DNA of 21,993 nucleotides from a virus. The DNA lies in the IMG/VR virus record IMGVR_UViG_3300022818_000079, positions 1 to 21,993 of that record. One strand, 5' to 3'. Shown here in pieces: positions 1 through 8,340 of the stretch (its first letter is position 1; each line of letters begins with the position of its first letter). The notes under the pieces were generated by a model. It saw only the letters and a program-made list of their open reading frames with translations, had not been told where the DNA came from and searched no databases. A program made the translations under genes and the position numbers.

Positions 1-2
1 TA

Positions 3-1229
3 GTCAAGGTGCTTGTCAATGGCGGACAAATATCCATAAGCTTGCGGATGCAAACTGACGCGAAAGTAAAGGGGTCGGTCGATGAGTCTAAAATTGTTGC
101 ACAGATTGAAAAAACACAGGCCGCAGAAGTGGCAAAGATAAAAAAAGAACAATCTGAAGCATGGGTTACGTCGAATCAAAAAGCCGCCGATGCGGTTGTT
201 AAAAAAATAGCTGATACCGCCAAAAAGATCAAGGAGCATTTTGAAGGTATGATTGTGGCTCAAGCAAACTGGGCGAATCTTGGCGTCAAAACAACTTCAA
301 CTCTTGCTGAAAAAATGGAAGCAGCTTTAAATAAATGGAAGATTGGTTTTGGAAAAAATATAGATGAAGTCAAGAAAAAGTTTTTAGGGTTTACCGTGAC
401 ATCAGCAACAGGATTTCAGGACTACCTCCAGATTATGCAACAGGGCATGAGTAGCTTTTTTAGCAATATGGGGCAAGCGTCCGATAACTATCTCAAAAAA
501 GAATTGGCAAGAATTGAAAAAATATACCAAAAGCGAAGGGATGATCTTAAAAAAACATACGATGAAAAAATAGCTGCCCTCAATGCGATTGATGCCGCCG
601 AAGCAGAGGCCGCCCAAAGAAAAGAAATTATGACATCGGATATGACCGAGCAGGAAAAGATCAATGCCTTATTGGAAATAGATATAGCAAAAAATAAAGC
701 CGACGCCAGGGCAAAAATAGAGTCGGATTATGTTAAAGCGCAAACTGCTATTGATGAACAGGCAGCAAGAAATAAACGGCAGCTTGAATATAACGCCGCA
801 AAGGCCAAACGTGACCTTGACATTTTCCAGGCGGTTACAAATATGGGCGTGGCGATAACGGCATCGTGGAAACTCGGCTGGCCCCTGGGTATGTTTGCTG
901 CCGCGTTTGCCGCTGCCGCTTGTATTATGCAGATTAGCAATATTAAAAAAGCTCCACTGCCCGCCCTGGCTGAAGGCGGCTTGATCAATCGGCCCACACA
1001 AGTTCTGGCTGGCGAAGCTGGCCCGGAAGCAATCCTCCCTATGCGCGAATTACAGCGAATGCTCGGTGTGTCACGAAATGGCAGCGGTGGCAGTAAGACC
1101 GTTCAGGTCAATGTCACTGCCGTTGACGCGTATGGCTTTGATCGGATAATAAATGAAAAACTGATCCCCAGGCTCACGCGCGCGCTCAACAATGAATCGT
1201 TCACAATCCCCGTAAAGGCGGTAAGATAA
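3..1229 (+). CDS. Tail tape-measure protein, C-terminal part (5' end outside window)
   Basis: The reading frame is open to the left edge, so the start lies outside the window; the GTG at 9 is only an internal codon. The tape-measure protein sets tail length and fills the tail tube of siphovirus-like phages. Visible evidence is a long charged, Lys/Ala/Glu-rich coiled-coil region, a hydrophobic Ala-rich stretch around residues 280-305, and near the C-terminus the GGLINRPTQVLAGEAGPEAI segment, which is typical of tape-measure C-termini. It is followed after one base by the next tail gene, as expected in a tail operon. Function is assigned from the C-terminal motif and gene order; the family is otherwise poorly conserved. 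Confidence 0.8.
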   Translation, partial: VKVLVNGGQISISLRMQTDAKVKGSVDESKIVAQIEKTQAAEVAKIKKEQSEAWVTSNQKAADAVVKKIADTAKKIKEHFEGMIVAQANWANLGVKTTSTLAEKMEAALNKWKIGFGKNIDEVKKKFLGFTVTSATGFQDYLQIMQQGMSSFFSNMGQASDNYLKKELARIEKIYQKRRDDLKKTYDEKIAALNAIDAAEAEAAQRKEIMTSDMTEQEKINALLEIDIAKNKADARAKIESDYVKAQTAIDEQAARNKRQLEYNAAKAKRDLDIFQAVTNMGVAITASWKLGWPLGMFAAAFAAAACIMQISNIKKAPLPALAEGGLINRPTQVLAGEAGPEAILPMRELQRMLGVSRNGSGGSKTVQVNVTAVDAYGFDRIINEKLIPRLTRALNNESFTIPVKAVR

Positions 1230-1230
1230 A

Positions 1231-1992
1231 ATGAGTAAGTTATTAATTTCATACGTCAATGACTGGGATGCCGGAACGCTGACTTACACATCACAGCATC
1301 CGTCTTTCCCAGCAACGCATACACAACAGCGGTGGTTCAAGAAGCCGTGGCGGTCTGAATACCCAGCAGATCATACGACTGATCAGTATTTATATTGCGA
1401 TCTTGGAAGTACCAAAACGATTAAATTTATATCCGTTAAAAACCATAATCTACGCGCGGCAACCGGATCAATAACCGTTATTTATTATTCTGATGCCTTC
1501 TCTACAATAGCTGCGACGGACGTTTTAACCTGGCATGCTGGCATAATGGCAATCAGGGTCAATCGCAGTTACCGATACATTGCTTTAAAGGTTTCAGACC
1601 CCAGCAATCCGGACACTTATCTGGAGATCGGGCGCGTATGGGTGGGTGGTGAGTTTGTAGCACATTATGGCTTTACAATGGACAGAACTTATGCGCCGCA
1701 AGACCCTTCTGTGATTTCTTCAAGCGACGACGGCCAGGAATCATCTGTGCAACGCTCCCGCTATGGCGAATGGAACTATGTTTTCGATGCCATGACCGCT
1801 GCGGATCGGCTTGTATTTGCCGCTCTATTCCTGGCAATCGGAAAATCGATGCCCTGCTTTATTGCCGAGGTTCCTCCAGCGGCTGGCGATATGGGATTGA
1901 AAGCGCAGTATGTAAAATTCATCGAATGGGAAGAGCCGCACGTTGTCGGCACGTACTGGGCGCTGTCCGTTTCTGTGAGGAGTGAACGGTGA
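1231..1992 (+). CDS. Tail protein, possibly distal-tail (Dit)-like
   Basis: A 253-residue protein placed between tape-measure and tail-tip genes, the usual place of the distal tail protein. The N-terminal half (about residues 50-140) is beta-rich, with a pattern of alternating aromatic and hydrophobic residues that resembles a discoidin or carbohydrate-binding fold. The C-terminal part (about 175-250, including RYGEWNYVF and later WALSVSVRSE) is reminiscent of hub-ring tail proteins. No catalytic motif is visible. The stop overlaps the GTG start of the next gene (GTGA), implying translational coupling. The Dit assignment is inference from position; the tail role itself is fairly safe. Confidence 0.6.
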   Translation: MSKLLISYVNDWDAGTLTYTSQHPSFPATHTQQRWFKKPWRSEYPADHTTDQYLYCDLGSTKTIKFISVKNHNLRAATGSITVIYYSDAFSTIAATDVLTWHAGIMAIRVNRSYRYIALKVSDPSNPDTYLEIGRVWVGGEFVAHYGFTMDRTYAPQDPSVISSSDDGQESSVQRSRYGEWNYVFDAMTAADRLVFAALFLAIGKSMPCFIAEVPPAAGDMGLKAQYVKFIEWEEPHVVGTYWALSVSVRSER

Positions 1993-3650
1993 TTTACGTC
2001 AGCAAGCAATTAAATAACGCGGCTTGGTCGATGGCGAACCCGGCCTGGGCGTTGTCCTACGATTCTCCGGCAGGTCAAATACTTTGCCAAGCGGAGTACT
2101 TGGGAAAACTGTATGCTGGCGGGGACAACGGCAATATCTATGTTTTCGACGGGACCACTTGGGCGTTGTCGTATGATAGCGCTTCCCATTCTATCAATGC
2201 GCTTTATGTTTGGAATGGGAAATTATACGCTGGTGGAGGAAATAGTTACGAGATTGCAGGTGTTTTATCGTTCATATATGTTTTTGACAGCACTACATGG
2301 GAGGTAGCCTTTGCCTCTGATCCTGGTGGAGGATATGCTCCGAAATGTCTTGCTTTGTGTGCTTTGGGTGATACCTTATATGCGGGATTTAAAGGGGGTA
2401 GTTTTTATTCTCCAGGCGCATTTGAGATTCTTAAAACTACCAATGGTACAACTTGGACCATTTCGCAAGGATGGGTTTTTAATTGGACCCATGCTTTAAC
2501 GGTTTTTAATGGGAACCTATATTCCGCTGGTGAAACGCATGGTATTTGGAAATTAACTATAGCAACGGGAGCTTGGTCTCAAGTAGATACGACTGAGATT
2601 TTTTGGTATGCTCTCTATGTCTGGAATAATAAAATTTATGCTGGTGGGGGAAATGGCAAAATCCTCGTTTCCAGTAATGGATCGACATGGACTGAAGCGG
2701 TAGACCTTGGCGCTGGTAATATTCGTGCCTTTTATGAATACAACGCAAAACTCCTTGCGGCTTACGATGACAAAATCTACGAAACCGTTGACGGCACAAC
2801 CTGGACACTATTCTACGATTCAGTGGAAGCGGCGATTTATAGTCTTATCCTTTTTGGCACTGGCCTTTATGCCGGAACCGGAAGCGCTGGGAAGATATTA
2901 GTCTATAACACAATTGCCTGGAGTTGCGCTTTTGCTTACGGCGAAATTCTTGATCTTCAAGTTGATGGCGTTTCACTCACAAGAAAATACAGCCAAGCTG
3001 ATTGTATTACAACGGTAAATTCCTATTTTCACGATCATGTTTTTGCAGGGATTCTATATGTCCATATAACCGGCGGAGCAAGCCCAGGCACGCACATTGC
3101 TCCAGCCTATGTCTACGACGTGCTTGCTTTTTATTGGCGCGCAATCGAGCCTATTTTTTCCGGTGATCTCGGCCCCTGCGAACTTACCTGGAATGGAGTT
3201 TATATCGGTCCGACTCAAGGTGGAGTCAAGATTAAATTTGACGCAAAGGCCATTAATATAAAAGAGGACGGCCACGGATGCGCGGCCCTGGATGCTGTTT
3301 TTATCGGCGCGGTTGTTGCTGATATAGAAGTACCTTTGACAAGGTTTACGTTGGATGAATTGAATGCTCTGACAAAGGATTCTGTACTAATTGGTTCTGA
3401 ATTGACTCTGCAAAATCCAGTCGGCTCTTCCATGTATGAGAATGCCCAGCCGCTTATTTTAAAGCCGCTGGTTAACGGAGCAGCGGCGGTTCTATCTTCA
3501 CAATGGATCACTTTTTTTAAAGCCTTTCCCGCTGCGCGATGGGAGTTTGGCTATGACAATAACGAACAGCGAATTTATAAAGTCGCTTTTAAAATTTTCG
3601 TCTGCCAGGAAGCGCCTAATATTAATGACATATTCAAACTTGGAGGATAG
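1989..3650 (+). CDS. Tail protein with inserted seven-bladed beta-propeller
   Basis: A 553-residue protein starting at GTG (GTGA overlap; GAGGAG upstream). Residues about 20-311 hold seven repeats of roughly 40 residues with the pattern x-L-Y-A-G-G ... I-Y/L ... T-T-W, for example KLYAGGDNGNIYVFDGTTW near residue 40. This is the signature of a seven-bladed beta-propeller, a fold often used for ligand or receptor contact. The flanks, residues 1-20 (KQLNNAAW) and 311-390 (YGEILDLQVDGVSL), match the N-terminal domain of the next protein (KQLNAAVW and YGEAVEIQVDGVSL) almost contiguously. The propeller therefore appears inserted into a domain shared by both tail proteins. The remainder (about 390-553) is unrecognised. 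Likely a tail-tip or receptor-binding component. Confidence 0.65.
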   Translation: MIYVSKQLNNAAWSMANPAWALSYDSPAGQILCQAEYLGKLYAGGDNGNIYVFDGTTWALSYDSASHSINALYVWNGKLYAGGGNSYEIAGVLSFIYVFDSTTWEVAFASDPGGGYAPKCLALCALGDTLYAGFKGGSFYSPGAFEILKTTNGTTWTISQGWVFNWTHALTVFNGNLYSAGETHGIWKLTIATGAWSQVDTTEIFWYALYVWNNKIYAGGGNGKILVSSNGSTWTEAVDLGAGNIRAFYEYNAKLLAAYDDKIYETVDGTTWTLFYDSVEAAIYSLILFGTGLYAGTGSAGKILVYNTIAWSCAFAYGEILDLQVDGVSLTRKYSQADCITTVNSYFHDHVFAGILYVHITGGASPGTHIAPAYVYDVLAFYWRAIEPIFSGDLGPCELTWNGVYIGPTQGGVKIKFDAKAINIKEDGHGCAALDAVFIGAVVADIEVPLTRFTLDELNALTKDSVLIGSELTLQNPVGSSMYENAQPLILKPLVNGAAAVLSSQWITFFKAFPAARWEFGYDNNEQRIYKVAFKIFVCQEAPNINDIFKLGG

Positions 3651-5990
3651 ATGACGTACCGAAACGACTGGAAAAACCTGCGGATTGTTGAGATCAAGGT
3701 AGGCAAGCAATTGAATGCAGCAGTCTGGACACAGGACGGGGACGTTTGGTCAACGCCATTTATTTACGGCGAAGCGGTAGAGATTCAGGTGGACGGAGTA
3801 TCGCTTATTAAGGAAACAATCTATGCCAATTGCGCTGCATTGGAAGGTTCTTTTTTCCATGATTTTTTTGCTGGGATTTTATACGTTCACTTAGCTGGTG
3901 GAGTCAATCCGGGCGCGTACGTCTCACCCAGCTACACTTACAACATCGTCGCTTTTTTCTGGAAGTGTTTTGCTAACCGGCAAGAAGTCGGAGCAGAGGC
4001 TGTTGTATTTATTCCTACTGGTTGCACGTATCCTGCCTTCTATGACCCGACATTGAAAGCTGAATCTTTAAGCCAGCTTACCGCTACAGTGGCAGACCAT
4101 TTTGAATCAGCAATGGAAACTTCATCCGGCGGCATTTCAATTACAAACGCAGACGGCTGGTGGTACAGCGCCATTGATGATTTCTACTGGAACAATGCTG
4201 ACATCAGGGCGCGGGTTGGAGAGGTCGGGGATATTTATGCTGACCTGGAAACTATTTTTACTGGCAAGGTTCGGACGCCTTCGGTTACAGATGATGCAGT
4301 TACTTTTGAACTGGTAGATTCGCGCGAAGGGCGGCTACAGTCCATTCCCACGACTCACTATGACTTGATTCGTTTCCCAAATATGGACCCGGATACTGCC
4401 GGCGTCCCCATTCCTATTTTATTTGGTGAGAAAAAAAACATCACGCCGGCCAAGATAGATGCGGTCACATTTACTTATAAAATATCCGAAACTCATTTCG
4501 GGACTACCGTGTTTGAATTGGAAGCCATTGACGCAGTTTATCTCAAGGGCGTTGCCCTGACTGCGATAACGGATTACGTCGAAGATTTACATAATGGCGA
4601 ATTTCATTTAACCGCTGACCCCGGAGATGGTTTGGTTACTTGCGACGCGAGAGGAATACAGGACGGATTCAATATGTCAACTGGATTGGCAACCGGATTG
4701 TACTCTGAAGCGGTTGCCTGCCATCTATTTTTTGTCTTACACATTCTGAATGAAATCTCAGTGGTCGACATCGATCTGATCAGTTTTCTTGACTTATCTT
4801 TTGCCCGGACACAGGCGGTTGCATGGTTTTTAGATACGGATACGCCGACAATTGATTTTAACCGGCTACTTCAAAAAACTTCAATTTACCATTTTCTCCC
4901 ACTGAACGATGGAACTTTTGCTGCAAAATATTATAGAAAAACCGTCCCAGTAGGAACGCTTGAACTTCGCAATTATGACCATGCCAGTTTCAAAAAAACA
5001 AAACCGTCCGACGGAGTTTTCCGAGACATAACTTTGAAGTATAGCAAAGATCCGACGACTGGGATTTGGCTCACAGTCCAGCATACCGAAAACACAGTCC
5101 AGCAAAACTACCAGACAAAGGAACCGTATACTATTGAGACCGCTCTACGTGATGCGACGGAAGCAGCCCAGGTTTTGGCGTTTTATGTTTCATTGCTTAA
5201 GGCCCCAGCCACAAAAATTGAAACATCTATCTCCATGATTGGAGCAGCAATACTGCCGACTGACAAACTTTACAACAACAGGGACATTGTAGCTGATGGA
5301 AAACCTGTAATAATTTCAGCCGATGAAGTCTATGTCATTCTCCAGACGCGCAAAGATTTTAATGCCGGCCGTGTTGGAGTGACTGCGCAGCTCGATACGC
5401 AGCTTTCAATTTTTTCAGTTTATGCCGATATGGCATACCAGGATGTAGCGCATGGAGATCATTCAGACGTAGCCCACATTGACGGCGGCTACGGTGACCA
5501 CACAGACGAAAACTATGAGGACTTGCCCCATGATGACCACGACGATGATATGCACAATGATATTTTATATGGGGATGCCGAACATACCGACCATCAGGAT
5601 GGTCCCTATTACGATGACTGGGGGCCGTTTGATACCCCACACGTAGATGAAACTTATGATGATCATGATGACATTGCCTATGCTGATCACGCAGATAATG
5701 ATCACGAAGATATTACTCATCTGGACCATACAGACGCGACGCATTCACACGAAGATTATGCTTATCTGGACGCGACTCACGAGGATCATCAGGACGGACC
5801 TTATTATGATGATTATGCTCATACAGATACACCGCATGGAGATATCACTTATACTGATCACAGCGACGTTACTCATCAAGACTTGCAACACACCGACGCG
5901 CCTCACGTGGACACGCCTTATGACGATCATACCGACACGATTCATACAGACGCGCATACCGATATTGCGCATATTGATTCAGAATTATAA
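3651..5990 (+). CDS. Large tail-tip protein with C-terminal [His/Tyr]-X-Asp repeat tail
   Basis: A 779-residue protein with a good GGAGG site just before its ATG. The N-terminal domain (about 15-115) is paralogous to parts of the preceding protein. The middle (about 200-580) is beta-rich, with a segment around 245-265 (DPDTAGVPIPILFGEKKNI) typical in style of phage tail hub or baseplate proteins; no enzyme motif is evident. From residue 591 to 776 the protein changes to an extraordinary low-complexity tail of about 40 [H/Y]-X-D triplets, mostly spaced 3 or 5 residues apart. This tail contains no Cys and almost no Lys or Arg. Eleven bases later begins a radical SAM/SPASM gene, so the tail is a candidate substrate. 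A plain metal-binding role is the main alternative. Confidence 0.7.
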   Translation: MTYRNDWKNLRIVEIKVGKQLNAAVWTQDGDVWSTPFIYGEAVEIQVDGVSLIKETIYANCAALEGSFFHDFFAGILYVHLAGGVNPGAYVSPSYTYNIVAFFWKCFANRQEVGAEAVVFIPTGCTYPAFYDPTLKAESLSQLTATVADHFESAMETSSGGISITNADGWWYSAIDDFYWNNADIRARVGEVGDIYADLETIFTGKVRTPSVTDDAVTFELVDSREGRLQSIPTTHYDLIRFPNMDPDTAGVPIPILFGEKKNITPAKIDAVTFTYKISETHFGTTVFELEAIDAVYLKGVALTAITDYVEDLHNGEFHLTADPGDGLVTCDARGIQDGFNMSTGLATGLYSEAVACHLFFVLHILNEISVVDIDLISFLDLSFARTQAVAWFLDTDTPTIDFNRLLQKTSIYHFLPLNDGTFAAKYYRKTVPVGTLELRNYDHASFKKTKPSDGVFRDITLKYSKDPTTGIWLTVQHTENTVQQNYQTKEPYTIETALRDATEAAQVLAFYVSLLKAPATKIETSISMIGAAILPTDKLYNNRDIVADGKPVIISADEVYVILQTRKDFNAGRVGVTAQLDTQLSIFSVYADMAYQDVAHGDHSDVAHIDGGYGDHTDENYEDLPHDDHDDDMHNDILYGDAEHTDHQDGPYYDDWGPFDTPHVDETYDDHDDIAYADHADNDHEDITHLDHTDATHSHEDYAYLDATHEDHQDGPYYDDYAHTDTPHGDITYTDHSDVTHQDLQHTDAPHVDTPYDDHTDTIHTDAHTDIAHIDSEL
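5421..5978 (+). repeat. Coding repeat array of about 40 [His/Tyr]-X-Asp triplets
   Basis: This stretch encodes residues 591-776 of the upstream tail protein. Counting by eye gives 40 triplets of His or Tyr, any residue, then Asp, with start-to-start spacing of 3 or 5 in nearly all cases (rare 4, 6, 7 and one 11). A longer unit recurs 65 residues apart: residues 645-674 and 710-739 both run H-x-D-HQDGPYYDD and continue with a similar TPH-x-D ending. The DNA of the two copies differs at many third positions, so the protein pattern rather than the DNA is being kept. Confidence 0.9.
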
Positions 5991-6001
5991 AGGAGATAAA
6001 A

Positions 6002-7153
6002 ATGGGATTGACAATCAAGCCGATTGCCTGCCCTGGCGGCTGTCTGGGGTGTTATGAAAAAGAAATAAGGGAAAGCGGGACTGCTCCAAAATTTGAAATC
6101 GCAAAAGTCCTGAAAACTCTTGCCGCGCAAATGGAACTGGATAAAGAATGCAAATGGAATAGTCCGACGCTGCACGGCGGGGAGCCGTTGTTGTTGCCAA
6201 TGAATGAAATTGAAGCAATTCTAAAAATGATTTTTGATAAATACGGACGGACAGGAATCCAGACATCGGGGATTGGCATGCGACCGGATCATGTCAGTCT
6301 GTTCATCAAATACAAAACCTGCGTTGGAATTTCAATTGATGGCGATACTGCCTTCACAAATGCCGGACGCTGGAATGCCCCAGGATTCGATGCTGCCGAA
6401 ATGACACAGAAAACACTTGACTCATTAAGTTATTTAAAAGCGGCCACGGTCACAACTTCGGCAATAGTTATCTTGCGTCAATGTAATGCTGGCCATACGA
6501 TTTTACGCGACGACCTGATCCGCTTTGCTTTGCGGCTGCGGGATGAGTTTGGAGTTTTAAGTATGCGCTTCAATCCGGTAATAGCTTTTGATGGACGGAC
6601 AGAAAAACTTGAGCAGCTTAATAATAAATCCCTGTTTGCAGTTTACCGTCGGCTGATTTTAAGAGTAGTTGCTGACGAAACCTTGAAATGGTACCCGGCA
6701 TTGGATTTTATAAAACTACTCAATGGTGGATCAGGTGAATGTATTTTTACCGAATGCGATCCCTGGGCGACCGATGCTGAAATCCCCATTTTAGGTGACG
6801 GTTCATTGTCTGTATGTATGAAGTGCGAAGGACTGATTCTGCGGACAGAGAAAAGCAATGCGCGATATGAAGCGCTCCGACAAGTAAGGCAAGAGGTAGG
6901 CGGTTGCAAGGGGTGCTATTGGTGGCCATTTTGCAAGGGCGGCTGTCCCGGTGCTGGTATTAACGGCGACTGGAGAAACCGTAGTCGGTTCTGCGAGGCT
7001 TATAAAAAAACTTTCGGCTTCGTTTCTGAGCTGGCCGTATTCAATAAGCAGATAAATGACTGCAAGCAGTCAAATGAACATGGTGACAAAGCGCATGGGG
7101 ATTCTAATGACCCGGCCTGGCGGAAGATTCATACTGAATGGAAGGGAAAATGA
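6002..7153 (+). CDS. Radical SAM/SPASM peptide-modifying enzyme
   Basis: A 383-residue protein with ribosome site AAAGGAG directly before the ATG. Cys10, Cys14 and Cys17 form the CX3CX2C motif that holds the SAM-cleaving 4Fe-4S cluster, and GGEP at 59-62 is the usual SAM-contact motif. A C-terminal SPASM-type Cys set is visible: Cys247, 252, 272, 275, 302, 305, 311, 315 and 331, including CKGCYWWPFCKGGCPG, enough for two auxiliary clusters. SPASM enzymes mostly modify ribosomally made peptides or proteins (sulfatase maturases, cross-linking and cyclophane-forming RiPP maturases). It lies 11 bases after the tail gene with the [H/Y]-X-D repeats and overlaps the next gene by ATGA, so the three probably act together. 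The substrate is inferred from position only. It is unusual among phage tail operons. Confidence 0.92.
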   Translation: MGLTIKPIACPGGCLGCYEKEIRESGTAPKFEIAKVLKTLAAQMELDKECKWNSPTLHGGEPLLLPMNEIEAILKMIFDKYGRTGIQTSGIGMRPDHVSLFIKYKTCVGISIDGDTAFTNAGRWNAPGFDAAEMTQKTLDSLSYLKAATVTTSAIVILRQCNAGHTILRDDLIRFALRLRDEFGVLSMRFNPVIAFDGRTEKLEQLNNKSLFAVYRRLILRVVADETLKWYPALDFIKLLNGGSGECIFTECDPWATDAEIPILGDGSLSVCMKCEGLILRTEKSNARYEALRQVRQEVGGCKGCYWWPFCKGGCPGAGINGDWRNRSRFCEAYKKTFGFVSELAVFNKQINDCKQSNEHGDKAHGDSNDPAWRKIHTEWKGK

Positions 7154-8004
7154 AACTGATACCTGATTTTAAAATAACACCTTTTACTCGTATTGCCTGG
7201 GTCTCTACCGCTGCAAAAAATACTTGGGCCGGAGTCATCCAGCAATGCGCGACTATGGTTAACGAATTGGAAATTGAATCCGTCGCGGCTGGGCAACGAA
7301 ATTGCGCATGGTCAACGATCAGGCGAGAGGCGCTGCCGGACTTTATAAAACGATGCGCGGACAAGGGCTTGATTGTCATGCCGATAAAATGGGTAGGTTC
7401 ATTTCCTGGAAATGGCTTTTTGCATTACACCCCAAAAGGCGATAGCCAGGCGTATTGCATTATTGCTCGGCATCTCGATCATGCGATAAAATTCCGGGAT
7501 GCCTTTGAAGCTGGAGACCACGAAGCGCAAGGGGGGCAGCTCGGATTCCCGGCCTGTTGCAGCAAGGCATTTACTGAAAACTGGAAGGCAGGATTTTTTG
7601 ACCCGATATGGCAAGCGGCTTACGATGGACCGGAAAAAATGAAAGTTTCCGAAAATGAAATATTTACCGTCCTATCCGTTCAGAAAAAAACTTTCATTCA
7701 TCCATACTCAAATCCACTTTTACGTTACATTGGTTTGCGCGTAGGTTTCCATATACCACATAATTTTAATTGCCATGAAACAATAACCGCCGGGATTGAG
7801 CGCCTGTCACTTGCCAAAGATCGGGAGCTGGTAAAACTGCTTGAAGCGCTTTTATCTATGCCAATGCGCGCCGAATTATTTCATGGCATTTTGACCGTGA
7901 AAACTCCGCTATTTCATTTAATAACCTATTCAGTACCGACCGAAGAAAAATATACAATAGAGGTTGCTGGGAAGTTTATCCCAAAGGAAGGTATTGGAAT
8001 ATAG
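7150..8004 (+). CDS. DUF483-like partner of the radical SAM enzyme
   Basis: The ATG at 7150 overlaps the radical SAM stop (ATGA) and has GAAGGGA at good spacing, so I prefer it to the in-frame ATG at 7138; the product is 284 residues. The segment LGFPACCSKAF (Cys136-Cys137) followed later by FHIPHNFNCHETI resembles the G-[YF]-P-x-C-C-x-x-x-[FY] and Cys/His features I recall for DUF483-type proteins, of unknown biochemical role. Several other Cys and His residues could bind metal. The coupling to the upstream enzyme suggests an accessory or partner function in the same modification, for example substrate recognition. It is the last gene before a stretch with a new promoter. The family call is from motif memory and should be treated as moderate. 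Confidence 0.6.
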   Translation: MKLIPDFKITPFTRIAWVSTAAKNTWAGVIQQCATMVNELEIESVAAGQRNCAWSTIRREALPDFIKRCADKGLIVMPIKWVGSFPGNGFLHYTPKGDSQAYCIIARHLDHAIKFRDAFEAGDHEAQGGQLGFPACCSKAFTENWKAGFFDPIWQAAYDGPEKMKVSENEIFTVLSVQKKTFIHPYSNPLLRYIGLRVGFHIPHNFNCHETITAGIERLSLAKDRELVKLLEALLSMPMRAELFHGILTVKTPLFHLITYSVPTEEKYTIEVAGKFIPKEGIGI

Positions 8005-8063
8005 CCTTGTTTTTATCAAAATAAAAATAATTAACCGATCCCCTCCCCGTTTCCACTGATAAG

Positions 8064-8092
8064 TTGACAGAATTGATTTTTTATTATATAAT
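8064..8092 (+). promoter_or_regulatory. Perfect consensus sigma70-type promoter
   Basis: TTGACA (8064-8069), a 17-base spacer and TATAAT (8087-8092) match the bacterial housekeeping consensus at every position. Transcription would start near 8099. It follows the tail/radical SAM operon and precedes the small-gene and recombination region, so it probably drives early or middle genes. Confidence 0.85.
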
Positions 8093-8097
8093 TAATT

Positions 8098-8116
8098 GTG
8101 TACATGGATTGTGCAC
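8098..8116 (+). promoter_or_regulatory. Imperfect dyad at the predicted transcription start (possible operator)
   Basis: GTGTACAT and TTGTGCAC form an imperfect inverted repeat (6 of 8 positions pair) centred just downstream of the consensus promoter, a typical place for a repressor site. No repressor can be tied to it here. Confidence 0.3.
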
Positions 8117-8133
8117 GCATGGAGGTAAAAAGC

Positions 8134-8340
8134 ATGGCAAGGAAACGAAATGCTGGTAGGGAGCCCAAAAACTGTATTTTCTGCAATTCGAAGTTTTTAC
8201 CAATTACTGCATGGCAAAAATTCTGTAAGCCAAAATGTCATAATGAATATTGGACAAGTCGGCGGTCAAATCCAGATGACAGATTTTTGAAAATAGAAGC
8301 ACGGCTTGATGCTTTGGAACTACAAGGAAAATCAGAATGA
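8134..8340 (+). CDS. Small zinc-finger-like protein
   Basis: The start is the ATG at 8134, which has GGAGG eight bases upstream; the earlier in-frame GTG at 8098 coincides with the predicted transcription start. The 68-residue product has Cys14-x2-Cys17 and Cys31-x3-Cys35, consistent with one zinc site of the kind found in short phage and HNH-associated zinc ribbons, followed by a charged C-terminal helix (RFLKIEARLDALEL). First gene of the transcript from the 8064 promoter. It overlaps the HNH gene by ATGA, so the two may be co-translated. A DNA-binding role is plausible but unproven. Confidence 0.7.
   Translation: MARKRNAGREPKNCIFCNSKFLPITAWQKFCKPKCHNEYWTSRRSNPDDRFLKIEARLDALELQGKSE

Noticed and set aside
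669-1001. Minus-strand open frames under the tail genes
   Set aside because: They are shadows of strongly supported + strand genes, without ribosome sites or recognisable domains.
5421-5978. CRISPR-like or DNA-level tandem repeat
   Set aside because: The periodicity is in the protein; the DNA copies differ at synonymous sites and there are no constant repeats with unique spacers.
8005-8063. Terminator after the radical SAM operon
   Set aside because: Only A/T-rich and C-rich stretches are seen, with no stem able to form a terminator.
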